NCBI GenBank assembly: GCA_046483505.1
Contig: JAWODB010000028.1
Coordinates: 1-15,878 of the forward strand
DNA: 15,878 nt
DNA from: BS750m-G62 sp046483505
GTDB taxonomy: Bacteria; Planctomycetota; Phycisphaerae; FEN-1346
Direction of reading: 5' to 3'
Numbering within the stretch: position 1 is the first letter of the stretch; every line of letters starts with the position of its first letter. Under the pieces are notes generated by a model. It made no database searches. It was not told the origin of the DNA and saw only the letters and a program-made list of their open reading frames with translations. The translations under genes were made by a program, and so were the position numbers. Below are positions 1-6,453 of the stretch, one piece after another.

Positions 1-233
1 GCCCCGCCTCCCGCACGAGGCCGGCGATCGTCTCGCCCACGTGTTCGGGGGCGCGGACCGCCACGTGGTTGTCCTTGATGAGGACGCCGTCGTGCAGGCC
101 GTCCGGATGGGCGGCGGGACGAACCACCGGACGGGCCTGCACGACGGCGTCCTCATCAAGGACAACCACGTGGCGGTCCGCGCCCCCGAACACGTGGGCG
201 AGACGATCGCCGGCCTCGTGCGGGAGGCGCGGC
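1..233. repeat. Fold-back inverted repeat at the left edge (arms about 1-106 and 127-233)
   Basis: The reverse complement of 5-100 matches 134-229 without a mismatch (96 bp), and 1-3 match 231-233 after a single mismatch. Inside, GTCCGG at 101-106 faces CCGGAC at 127-132 with a one-base shift, so about 20 unpaired bases form the turn. The right arm is normal nadC coding sequence, while the left arm is the same sequence read backwards, so the left arm is the anomalous copy. A short natural inverted repeat at the turn is what a snap-back template switch or an assembly fold-back would use. It is most likely a contig-end artefact; a genuine inverted duplication is less likely. Confidence 0.93.
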
Positions 234-541
234 AGCGGGTGAGCGACGACATCCCCATCCAGGTGGAGGTCGAACGCCTCGATTACCTGGACGAGGTGCT
301 GGCGGCCGAGCCGGACGTCGTCCTCCTCGACAACATGAAACCGCACCGGCTGCGGGAGGCCGTCCGCCGCCGCGACCGCATGTTCCCCGGCGGGAAGGGC
401 CCGGCCCTGGAGGCCTCCGGCGGCATCACCCTGCGCAACGTCCGGACGGTCGCCGAGACGGGCGTCGACCGCATCAGCGTGGGCGCCCTGACGCACAGCG
501 CCCCGGTGCTCGACATCTCGCTCGACATCCGGCCGGAGTGA
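101..541 (+). CDS. nadC: Nicotinate-nucleotide pyrophosphorylase (quinolinate phosphoribosyltransferase), C-terminal half
   Basis: The enzyme converts quinolinate and PRPP to nicotinate mononucleotide, CO2 and pyrophosphate in de novo NAD synthesis in the cytoplasm. Family hallmarks appear in order: AVRMGGGTNHRTGLHDG, LIKDNH (catalytic Lys), an EVE beta-strand, VVLLDNM, EASGGI and the closing ISVGALTHS / LDISL segment. About 146 residues are present; the family is usually 270-300, so the N-terminal domain is missing. The frame stays open back to an ATG at 41, but 1-100 is a reversed copy of this gene (see the fold-back repeat), so residues encoded before about 101 are spurious and 101 is taken as the first genuine base. 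The gene ends in TGA at 539-541 and is followed 24 nt later by a hairpin pair. Identity is sure; the true 5' end is not in the window. Confidence 0.93.
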   Translation, partial: VRMGGGTNHRTGLHDGVLIKDNHVAVRAPEHVGETIAGLVREARQRVSDDIPIQVEVERLDYLDEVLAAEPDVVLLDNMKPHRLREAVRRRDRMFPGGKGPALEASGGITLRNVRTVAETGVDRISVGALTHSAPVLDISLDIRPE

Positions 542-565
542 GAGGGAAAGGCGCCTGAGTTCTGC

Positions 566-613
566 GCGGTGGGCGGTCTTGCCCACCGCGCGGTGCCCAG
601 GACTGGGCACCGC
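566..613. repeat. Pair of abutting 24-nt hairpins (9-6-9) downstream of nadC
   Basis: Arm one (566-589) has stem GCGGTGGGC and loop GGTCTT, with two more pairs outside it (564-565 with 590-591). Arm two (590-613) has stem GCGGTGCCC and loop AGGACT. The arms touch, and the second loop read backwards is AGTCCT, close to the first, so the two face each other. Near-identical doublets follow the genes ending at 9860 and 14751. There is no T-tract, so a classical intrinsic terminator is not shown. Confidence 0.85.
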
Positions 614-615
614 GC

Positions 616-841
616 AACGCGCGCGAAACTCGCGTCGCCAGTTGCCCGTACCCCGATGCTTACGCAGCGGGCTCGAATGCGCCCCGCGGGATTCCCGCCG
701 CCCGGACGAGCTGCCGGTCGAGCCCGCCGCGGAAGCGGCGGGTCACGTTCGAATGGCGGCGCGATGCGGGCACGGCTGATGCGGATGACCGGCTGCTCCC
801 GCAGCCGGCTCGAACGACGTGGCGCTCGGAAAGCCTCCCCC
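616..841. repeat. Mosaic of 20-nt hairpin repeats (8-4-8) upstream of mutM
   Basis: This gene-free stretch (542-841, with the doublet at 566-613) holds three hairpins with 8-bp stems and 4-nt loops: 652-671 (loop TTAC, one stem mismatch), 723-742 (CCCGCCGC, loop GGAA) and 789-808 (CCGGCTGC, loop TCCC). Each is followed closely by TCGAAYG. The segment 616-680 aligns over about 60 bp with 1793-1857, clearly but imperfectly, so these are dispersed copies. No promoter stands out. The last hairpin ends only about 20 nt before the weak GGAAAG ribosome site of mutM. Confidence 0.75.
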
Positions 842-1636
842 ATGCCCGAACTGCCGGACGTTGAGAAGTTCAAGCGGTACCTCGACGCCACGTCCCTCGG
901 CCGGGAGATTGCCGAGGTCTCGGTCAGCGACCGCCGCCTCCTCGACGGCGTCTCGCCGGGCCGCCTCCGCCGCACGCTCGAAGGCCGCCGCTTCGCCGGG
1001 ACGCGTCGCCACGGCAAATGGCTGCTCGTCCGCCTGGAGCCGGAGGCGAAGGACGGCTGGCTGGCCCTGCACTTCGGCATGACCGGCACGCTCTTCCACG
1101 AGAAGGACGCGGGCCAGGTGCCGGAATACACCCGGGTGCTCGTCCGCTTCGCCGGCAGCCGGCGGCTGGCGGTCGTCAGCATGCGGATGCTCGGACGGGT
1201 GGACCTGGCGCGGACCCCGGACCGGTTCGTCCGGCGCAGGGACCTCGGCCCGGACGCCCTGCGGGCCGGCTGGGACACGTTCCGGGACCGTCTCGGCGGC
1301 CGCACCGGCATGGTCAAGACCACGCTGATGAACCAGTCGGTGCTGGCGGGCATCGGCAACATCTCGGCCGACGAGATTCAGTTCCACGCCCGCGTCCACC
1401 CGCGGGCCCGGTTGGACCACGTCGGCGGCGACCGCCTCCGCCGCCTTTACGAGGCCGCGCAGGCGAGCCTGGCGGTCCTCGTCCGCTGCATCGCGGGCGG
1501 CGAGGAGGTGCCGGACGCCTTCCTCAGCCGCCACCGCGACGAGGGTGAGACGTGTCCCCGCTGCGGCGGGGAGGTCCGCCGGATCGTCCTGAACCAGCGG
1601 GGGACGTACTACTGCCCGAGGTGCCAGCGGGTGTAA
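842..1636 (+). CDS. mutM: Formamidopyrimidine-DNA glycosylase (Fpg/Nei family)
   Basis: Base-excision repair glycosylase/AP lyase that removes oxidised purines such as 8-oxoguanine. The 264-residue protein begins MPELPDVE, giving the catalytic Pro2 and Glu3, and this fixes the start at 842 although the frame is open further upstream through repeat DNA. Lys59 in HGKW matches the conserved phosphate-contacting Lys. The helix-two-turn-helix region LAGIGNISADEIQFHARVHP lies near residues 170-190, and the zinc finger uses Cys238, Cys241, Cys258 and Cys261 with the conserved Arg before TYYCPRCQ. The usual DPRRFG strand-intercalation loop is replaced by SMRMLG, so the void-filling Phe is Leu here. 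Substrate preference may therefore differ from E. coli MutM; Nei-like activity is possible. The Shine-Dalgarno signal is weak (GGAAAG). Confidence 0.93.
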   Translation: MPELPDVEKFKRYLDATSLGREIAEVSVSDRRLLDGVSPGRLRRTLEGRRFAGTRRHGKWLLVRLEPEAKDGWLALHFGMTGTLFHEKDAGQVPEYTRVLVRFAGSRRLAVVSMRMLGRVDLARTPDRFVRRRDLGPDALRAGWDTFRDRLGGRTGMVKTTLMNQSVLAGIGNISADEIQFHARVHPRARLDHVGGDRLRRLYEAAQASLAVLVRCIAGGEEVPDAFLSRHRDEGETCPRCGGEVRRIVLNQRGTYYCPRCQRV

Positions 1637-1882
1637 CGGGATGGCGCCTCATCGCGCGTCCCGCCCACTCGCGTGTTCGAGTGTCGGCGGCGTTGAAGAG
1701 GGCGGGGACGCCCGTGTTCGCCGGCCCGCTTGCGGGCCGCGTGCCTTCTCGCAAGGCATCGGGGCGCAAGGCGGGGGGGGGCGCGCTTCCGCGCGTTCGC
1801 GAAATGTGCGCCGCCACTCGCACGGACCCCGCTGCTTACGCAGCGGGCTCGAACGTCGGGCTCGAGTGGCGCCCGGCAAAAA

Positions 1883-1922
1883 GGTGTCAGGCATCCGAAC
1901 GGCCTTAAAGGTGCCTGACACC
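1883..1922 (-). terminator. GGTGTCAGGCA inverted repeat, terminator-like on the minus strand
   Basis: GGTGTCAGGCA (1883-1893) and TGCCTGACACC (1912-1922) form an 11-bp perfect stem around an 18-nt loop. On the minus strand the stem is followed directly by TTTTT, as in an intrinsic terminator, but no minus-strand gene ends here. On the + strand a looser T-rich stretch follows at 1931-1940. As recalled, not searched, similar GGTGTCAGGCACC-type repeats are scattered through many planctomycete genomes, so it may be a dispersed repeat rather than a dedicated terminator. Confidence 0.55.
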
Positions 1923-1937
1923 ATGGCACGTTTTCGC

Positions 1938-1966
1938 TTTATTCGCCGGCCGCCCGTGCGTATGGT
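1938..1966 (+). promoter_or_regulatory. Possible promoter for the DUF4079-like gene
   Basis: An AT-rich patch in otherwise GC-rich DNA gives TTTATT (1938-1943), a 17-bp spacer and TATGGT (1961-1966), about 40 bp before the start codon. The -35 match is poor. It is proposed because of position and composition. Confidence 0.25.
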
Positions 1967-2006
1967 TCAGAGAGGTGTGCCCGCAGGCCGCGAAGGAGGG
2001 ACCGCG

Positions 2007-2444
2007 ATGACCTACGTCACCATCCACGCCGCCTGGATGCTCCTGGCCGTTGCCGTCGGCACGGTCTCGGGCTATCTGGGCCTCGTGCGGGCCACGCAGG
2101 GCGAGGGCGGCCGGAGCCCGCTGCCCGGCCGGTTCCACCTGCGGCTGCACCAGTGGACCGGGGCCGCGTACTACGCCATGCTCCTGGTGGGCATCGTGGG
2201 CGGGCTGCTGATGGCTCGCTTCATCCTGGGGGAGTGGGGCGGGTTCTGGGAGTGGCACGGGCGGCTGGCCATCCTCATCGCCGTTGTCTACGCGGCGGGG
2301 GCATGGCTCGGCATCGGCCTGCTGCGGCACCCTGCCGGGACGGCGCGGGCCCGGCCCATCGCCCACATGGTCCTGAACTTCACGGCGTGCACGCTCGTGG
2401 CGGTCCAGATCGCCGTGGCGGTGTATTACGTGTGGATTCTGTGA
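2007..2444 (+). CDS. DUF4079-like four-helix membrane protein, possible b-type heme carrier
   Basis: A 145-residue protein with four hydrophobic segments at about 4-26, 48-70, 83-105 and 117-143. The pattern RFHLRLHQWTG, then a GG-containing helix, WEWHGRLAIL and ARPIAHMVLNF resembles DUF4079 (PF13301), a family related in layout to cytochrome b561-like membrane proteins. His7, His48, His84 and His120 fall one per helix and could ligate heme; this is inference. The start is set by a strong GAAGGAGG at 1992-1999 before ATG 2007, although the frame is open upstream. It is the first gene after the repeat-rich gap, and a hairpin separates it from ribF. No partner redox protein is adjacent. Function is unknown. 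Confidence 0.8.
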   Translation: MTYVTIHAAWMLLAVAVGTVSGYLGLVRATQGEGGRSPLPGRFHLRLHQWTGAAYYAMLLVGIVGGLLMARFILGEWGGFWEWHGRLAILIAVVYAAGAWLGIGLLRHPAGTARARPIAHMVLNFTACTLVAVQIAVAVYYVWIL

Positions 2445-2464
2445 CGCGACGATGGGCGTGCCGC

Positions 2465-2488
2465 GCGGCGGGCCGGGAGCCCCGCCGC
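2465..2488. repeat. Hairpin (24-nt type) between the DUF4079-like gene and ribF
   Basis: CCGCGCGGCGGG (2461-2472) pairs with 2481-2492. The central 24 nt keep the 9-6-9 layout, with stem GCGGCGGGC (last position unpaired) and loop CGGGAG. It lies about 17 nt after the stop at 2444 and about 30 nt before the ribF start. It may weaken read-through between the two genes; no T-tract is present. Confidence 0.7.
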
Positions 2489-2521
2489 GCGGAAGTCAAT
2501 GAAGCAGGATCAGGTTCAACC

Positions 2522-3454
2522 ATGGACCTCCTCCGCGATCTCGACACCGTGCCCGCCTCCCTCACGGGCGGCGTGCTGACGGTCGGCGTCTTCGACGGCG
2601 TCCACGTGGGGCACCAGGCGGTGCTCGGGCGGGCGGTCGAGCGGGCCCGCGAACTCGGCGCGGCCGCCGTCGTCTACACGTTCCATCCGCACCCGCTCGA
2701 GGTGCTGGAACCGGACCGCGCCCCGCCGCTCATCCAGACGTTCGGCCAGAAACTGGAGATGATGCGGGCGATGGGGGTGGCGGCGGCCGTCTGGCCGCGC
2801 GACCTCGCCCGCGTCCTCGCCACGCCGCCCGAGGCGTTCATCCGCGAGGTCGCGGGCGACGCCCTCGCCGTCCGGGCGATGGTCGAGGGGGCGGGGTTCC
2901 GCTTCGGCGCCGGCGGGGCGGGCGACCCCGCCCTGCTGTGCGACCTCGGCGCCGCCATCGCCTTCGAGGTCGAGTTCGTCGAACACGTGGAGGTGGACGG
3001 CGAGCGGGTCTCGAGCACGCGCATCCGCGACCTCGTGGCCGACGGCCGCATGGACGAGGCCGCCCGGTGCCTCGGCCGGCCGTACTCGTACGTCGGCACG
3101 GTGGTGGAGGGCCATCACCGCGGCGGGCGGCTGGGGTACCCGACGGTGAACGTCTCGGCCCCGCGGTTCCTGACCCCCGCCGAGGGCGTCTACGCCGGGT
3201 GGACCGAGGTCCGCGGGCGGCGGTACGCGGCCGCCGTCAGCGTCGGCCGCGCGCCCACCTTCGGCCAGGACGAACCCGTCACGGTCGAGGCGTACCTGCT
3301 GGACTTCGACGGGGAACTCTACGGCGAGCAGGTGACGGTGGAGTTCGTGACGTACCTGCGTCCGCAGGAGGCGTTCGCGGACGCCGAGGCGCTCAAGGCG
3401 CAGATGGCCGACGACTGCCGTCGCGTCCGCGAGGCGGTGGCGGGGCACATTTAG
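2522..3454 (+). CDS. ribF: Bifunctional riboflavin kinase / FAD synthetase
   Basis: Makes FMN from riboflavin (kinase) and FAD from FMN (adenylyltransferase) in the cytoplasm. The 310-residue protein has the usual length. The N-terminal adenylyltransferase domain shows GVFDGVHVGHQ (22-32), FHPHP (54-58) and SSTRIR (164-169). The C-terminal kinase domain shows GYPTVN (205-210, the substrate-binding PTxN), GVYAG (222-226) and the catalytic Glu256 in VEAYLLDFDGELYG. The frame is open far upstream, but ATG 2522 gives the normal N-terminus; the ribosome site is weak (AGGATCAGG region). It follows the DUF4079-like gene by 77 bp and converges on the minus-strand gene ending at 3501. No FMN riboswitch is visible upstream. 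Confidence 0.96.
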   Translation: MDLLRDLDTVPASLTGGVLTVGVFDGVHVGHQAVLGRAVERARELGAAAVVYTFHPHPLEVLEPDRAPPLIQTFGQKLEMMRAMGVAAAVWPRDLARVLATPPEAFIREVAGDALAVRAMVEGAGFRFGAGGAGDPALLCDLGAAIAFEVEFVEHVEVDGERVSSTRIRDLVADGRMDEAARCLGRPYSYVGTVVEGHHRGGRLGYPTVNVSAPRFLTPAEGVYAGWTEVRGRRYAAAVSVGRAPTFGQDEPVTVEAYLLDFDGELYGEQVTVEFVTYLRPQEAFADAEALKAQMADDCRRVREAVAGHI

Positions 3455-3455
3455 C

Positions 3456-3492
3456 CGCCGGGCCCGCCACGGGCGGGTAAACTTGCCCGGCG
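3456..3492. terminator. Nested hairpin between convergent genes
   Basis: CGCCGGGC (3456-3463) pairs with GCCCGGCG (3485-3492), and a smaller stem CCCGCC/GGCGGG with loop ACG lies inside (3463-3477). It begins one base after the ribF stop and ends 8 bp before the stop of the converging gene, so it could end transcription from both sides. There is no T-run, so Rho-independent action is uncertain. Confidence 0.5.
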
Positions 3493-3500
3493 CGGATTGT

Positions 3501-4727
3501 TCACTCCACCCGTTTCCACTTCCGCCCGGCGGCGGCCCACAGGCTGTACGTACATTTCTCGATGAAATAGAGGTCGCCCTCGCACCAGGGGATGTCGACG
3601 AAGCCGAGGAGGTCCTCGGCCGGCAGGCGTTCGACGAAGGTCGCCCCGGCCATCATGGCCCGGCCCATGTGCGGCGGGCTGACGTAGTTCTCCCCGCCGA
3701 TGAGCCGCTCCGTAAACGCCAGGTACCACGCGTTGCGCTTGGCGCGGAAGGCGGCCAGGCGCGCCCGGCCCATGCCGCCCGAGAGGTCCGCCACGGCCCG
3801 GCCGACCTCCGGCACGAGATCGCAGTAGCGCGCGAGTTTCGCGATGTGGAGCGTCTTGGTGGCCGAGTGCGTCTTCTCCAGGATCCTGGGATTCACCCGT
3901 TCCAGGTTCACCCGTAACTCCAGCAGTTCCAGGGCCTTGGTCCGCGCGCGGCGGGCCGTCTCGGCGTTGCCGGCCATCCGGGCGAGGCGCGCCAGGCCCG
4001 CCAGCCCTGCCAGGTCCGCTGTCAGCCGCTCCGCCTCGTCGTGCGTGTCGTCCTGCTTGCGGATGTCGAACTCATACGGCTTCTCCAGCAGGGGCGCCAT
4101 GCGCTTGCAGACGGCTTCCCAGTGAGCCTTCGCCGCGTCGGGTGCCTCCGCCCAATAACAGTACGCCCACAGGGCGTAGACCCCGAACCGCCCGTTCGCC
4201 TTCCCGTGACCGTCCGGACGGAGGCCGTCCGGCACGGTGTACCGTTCGCGGGGACGTCCGCGGCGGTTCTCGTATCCCTCGCGGTCGTACGGAGGGTGGT
4301 TCTCGATGTGTTCGGCGAGGAAGCGGCGGGCCTGCTCGCGCACCTCCTCGTCCAGTTGGGGCAGGGCGATCGCGAGCGCGTACACGGCCTCGTCCGGATG
4401 GTTGAAGTACGCCTCGTACCCCGAGATGCCGAGCGTGTTGTGGAACGCCTTCCAGGGCCACCCCTCGAGCATGGCGGCCACGTGCGCATTGAGTTTGGCG
4501 CGGACGCGGTCGGCCTCCTCGCCCTTCGCCCGTGCGGCAAAGTCCGGCGTCTCGCCGAGCAGGACGCCCAGGTGCGGCGCGTCGAGGTGCACCGGCTCCA
4601 GGCTCTGCGCGTGGGCGGCGGCGTCGATGACGTTCTGGCCCGCGGCCGGTACGGCGAGCAGGGCGAGCGCGGTCGCCAGCCACCCCGCCGTCAGGATCGT
4701 CTGCGCTGCTTTGGGCTCAAACCGCAT
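3501..4727 (-). CDS. Secreted helical protein of unknown function
   Basis: Not recognised as a named family. The 408-residue product starts with an export signal (basic MRFEPK, then a hydrophobic stretch to about residue 29 ending VPAAGQ). The mature part is rich in Ala, Glu and Arg and looks mainly helical, with aromatic patches such as WPWKAFHNTLG, AYFNHPD and WAYCYWAEAPDA, and repeated helix pairs around 235-275, a pattern that could form an alpha/alpha toroid. No catalytic signature is evident. ATG 4727 follows AAGGGGA in the tail of the upstream propeller gene, whose TGA ends at 4729, so only one base separates them and translation is probably coupled. The pair is presumably one operon acting on the same exported target; that role is inference. 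Confidence 0.85.
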   Translation of the reverse strand: MRFEPKAAQTILTAGWLATALALLAVPAAGQNVIDAAAHAQSLEPVHLDAPHLGVLLGETPDFAARAKGEEADRVRAKLNAHVAAMLEGWPWKAFHNTLGISGYEAYFNHPDEAVYALAIALPQLDEEVREQARRFLAEHIENHPPYDREGYENRRGRPRERYTVPDGLRPDGHGKANGRFGVYALWAYCYWAEAPDAAKAHWEAVCKRMAPLLEKPYEFDIRKQDDTHDEAERLTADLAGLAGLARLARMAGNAETARRARTKALELLELRVNLERVNPRILEKTHSATKTLHIAKLARYCDLVPEVGRAVADLSGGMGRARLAAFRAKRNAWYLAFTERLIGGENYVSPPHMGRAMMAGATFVERLPAEDLLGFVDIPWCEGDLYFIEKCTYSLWAAAGRKWKRVE

Positions 4728-4728
4728 A

Positions 4729-6258
4729 TCACTTCCCCTTGATGCACAGAACCTGCGAGCCGACGGGGTAGTACACGTATTCCCCCGCCACGCTGACGAC
4801 GGCCCGGGCCGGCCCGTGCCATTCGTTGACGACGCCGTACGGCACGCCGGCCTTGCGGGCCTTCTCGAGCCCGCCGTCGGACTTCCAGCCGAAGTGGCCC
4901 GGCCCGTAGAATCCGCCGTACGTGTCGCGTTTGCCGAACATGTTCCGCAGCAGGCCCGTGTCGAAGGCCAGCGATCCGATGTACCCCTGGTGGATGGAGA
5001 AGAGGTACCTGGGCGAGACGGCCAGCGTCTGCGTCTCGTCGCCGATGGCGTTGAAGCACATCCACGGCGTGTCCTTGCGGCCGGGCGGGCGGCCGGGGTC
5101 CTTCGATTTGTAGCCGTGCCGGACGAGTGCGACGCGGCCGGTCTCCAGGTCCAGCCGGCCCGGCGTGGTGTACGAGCGGACCTCGCCCCCGCCGTCCCAC
5201 ACCCCGTACGCCGACCGAAGGAAGACGTACGCCTCGCCGGTCCGCGGATCGTGGCACGGCGGCGTGTGGACGTTGTGCAGCCCGCCGGTGTAGAGGACGG
5301 GGGCGATCCACGGCTGCTTGCCGTCGGCCACCCGGAACGCGTAGAACGTCTGGTGCGAGGGGTTCGCTTTGAGGAAGTCGATGATGACGTCCTGCTCGCG
5401 CCGGACGTCGCCGGCGTCGCCGGGGATATAGCGGTCGTCCTCGCCCTCGAAGCCGGTCCGCTCGATGAGCATCTTCTGGTGCGTCGTCAGCGTCCAGTGG
5501 AACTCGTGGACGGGCGTCGTGGTGACGAGGGCCAGGCCCTTCGCGATGACGGGGAAGTAGTCGCGCAGCGTCAGGCCCGCCAGTTTCGGCGACTTCCACA
5601 CCAGGCCGCCGTCCGCGGCGCGCAGGCAGTACACGTGCATGTCCTCGGAGCCGACGAGGACGCGGTCGCCGTCGGCGCTGATGCTCGCGGTGTTCAGGAT
5701 CGGGCCGCCCGTTTCGAACGTCCAGATTCGGGAGCCGTCCGTGGCGTCCAGGGCGTAGAAGATGCCGTCGCGGGCGCCGCACAGGACGAGGCCCCGCCAT
5801 ACGGTCGGCGAGGCCCAGAAACCCTCGCCGGCCTCGAACCGCCAGCGGACCTTGCCGGTGGCGGCGTCGAGGGCGTAGAGGCGGCGGTCCATCGCGCCGA
5901 CGTACAGGATCCCATCGGCGAGCATCGGCGAATGGCCGATCGGGCCGCCCGCCCGGAAGACCCACCGCTCCTCGCCCGTCTCGGCGTCCCAGGCGTAGAG
6001 GTTGCCGGCGTAGGTGCCCATGAAGGCGAGACCGTTGCCGACGATTGTCTCGCACCGTGTGCCGGTGAGTTCCTCGTGCAGTTCCTTGCGCCAGACGAGT
6101 TCAAATTCCTCGGCGTCCGGCCATTGTGGGTAGAAGCCGGAGCGCATCAGGTCGCCGTGGAGCGTGGGCCAGGAGGCGCCGTCGTTTCGGGGCGGCCCGT
6201 CGGCGAGCAGGGGCCCCGCCGCCAGGATGGCCGGCAAGCACACGAGCAGCAAGCGCAC
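4729..6258 (-). CDS. Secreted PQQ-type beta-propeller protein
   Basis: A 509-residue exported protein of the PQQ-binding-like (BamB/quinoprotein dehydrogenase-like) propeller superfamily. After the signal MRLLLVCLPAILAAG come clear blades: LYAWDAETGEERWVF, LYALDAATGKVRWRFEAG, FYALDATDGSRIWTFETG and VYCLRAADGGLVWKS. The second half is less regular, and true PQQ binding or enzyme activity cannot be claimed. Two starts are possible. ATG 6282 gives MCMQRRTSV, while GTG 6258 lies 7 nt behind a strong AAAGGAG and directly opens the signal peptide. The GTG is preferred, and the promoter at 6301-6329 would leave a sensible leader for it. It is followed one base downstream by the secreted helical protein and diverges from another propeller gene at 6575. 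Confidence 0.9.
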   Translation of the reverse strand: MRLLLVCLPAILAAGPLLADGPPRNDGASWPTLHGDLMRSGFYPQWPDAEEFELVWRKELHEELTGTRCETIVGNGLAFMGTYAGNLYAWDAETGEERWVFRAGGPIGHSPMLADGILYVGAMDRRLYALDAATGKVRWRFEAGEGFWASPTVWRGLVLCGARDGIFYALDATDGSRIWTFETGGPILNTASISADGDRVLVGSEDMHVYCLRAADGGLVWKSPKLAGLTLRDYFPVIAKGLALVTTTPVHEFHWTLTTHQKMLIERTGFEGEDDRYIPGDAGDVRREQDVIIDFLKANPSHQTFYAFRVADGKQPWIAPVLYTGGLHNVHTPPCHDPRTGEAYVFLRSAYGVWDGGGEVRSYTTPGRLDLETGRVALVRHGYKSKDPGRPPGRKDTPWMCFNAIGDETQTLAVSPRYLFSIHQGYIGSLAFDTGLLRNMFGKRDTYGGFYGPGHFGWKSDGGLEKARKAGVPYGVVNEWHGPARAVVSVAGEYVYYPVGSQVLCIKGK

Positions 6259-6300
6259 GGACGTTCTCCTTTGCATGCACATGGCAGTAGGGCGCGGTCA

Positions 6301-6329
6301 AGTGTAGTCCGTCGAAAACGGGCGGGCAA
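6301..6329 (-). promoter_or_regulatory. Putative promoter for the minus-strand propeller operon
   Basis: Read on the minus strand: TTGCCC (6324-6329), 17-bp spacer, TACACT (6301-6306). Transcription would begin near 6294, giving a leader of about 35 nt to GTG 6258 that carries the AAAGGAG site, but only about 12 nt to ATG 6282. It shares the style of the diverging promoter at 6356-6384. Confidence 0.4.
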
Positions 6330-6355
6330 CGAAAAAGGGGGCGTCGTTCCCTCTC

Positions 6356-6384
6356 TTGCCGGCGGGGCGGATGGAGGGTAGAGT
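6356..6384 (+). promoter_or_regulatory. Putative promoter for the + strand propeller gene
   Basis: TTGCCG (6356-6361), 17-bp spacer, TAGAGT (6379-6384). The predicted start near 6391 would place both the hairpin at 6428-6451 and the junction structure at 6454-6540 inside a leader of about 184 nt. The -35 boxes of the two divergent promoters lie 26 bp apart, leaving room for a shared regulator. Confidence 0.35.
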
Positions 6385-6427
6385 GGCATCCGTGGACGGC
6401 CCGGCACGGGTGGCCATGAGCAAGTGC

Positions 6428-6451
6428 CACGGCCGGTCTCGTCCGGCCGTG
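6428..6451. repeat. Single 24-nt hairpin, stem CACGGCCGG, loop TCTCGT
   Basis: A 9-6-9 hairpin preceded by GTGC, so the full left end reads GTGCCACGG as in the paired elements at 7949 and 11722. Its expected partner is absent; the large two-armed structure begins three bases later. Confidence 0.8.
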
Positions 6452-6453
6452 CG

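Larger units (their letters stand above)
1637..2006. repeat. Gene-free 370 bp filled with hairpin repeats
   Basis: Small inverted repeats follow one another: CACTCG/CGAGTG at about 1667-1684, GGCCCGC-TT-GCGGGCC at 1723-1738, GCCTT/AAGGC near 1743-1757, and a perfect 8-4-8 hairpin at 1828-1847 (stem CCCGCTGC, loop TTAC). The segment 1793-1857 is a diverged second copy of 616-680. A different inverted repeat lies at 1883-1922. None of the open frames crossing this stretch has a recognisable protein, and no RNA gene was recognised. Confidence 0.75.

Noticed and set aside
41..100. N-terminal 20 codons of the open frame containing nadC
   Set aside because: This DNA is a reversed copy of bases 134-193 of the same gene, so its translation is not nadC sequence.
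569..841. In-frame upstream extension of the mutM frame
   Set aside because: The glycosylase needs Pro2 directly after the initiator Met, which fixes the start at 842; upstream is repeat DNA.
2445..2521. FMN riboswitch upstream of ribF
   Set aside because: The gap is 77 bp and shows one simple hairpin without the conserved multi-helix RFN element.
4237..6381. A 714-codon + strand open frame opposite the propeller operon
   Set aside because: Antisense shadow of two minus-strand genes with good starts, signal peptides and coupled spacing.
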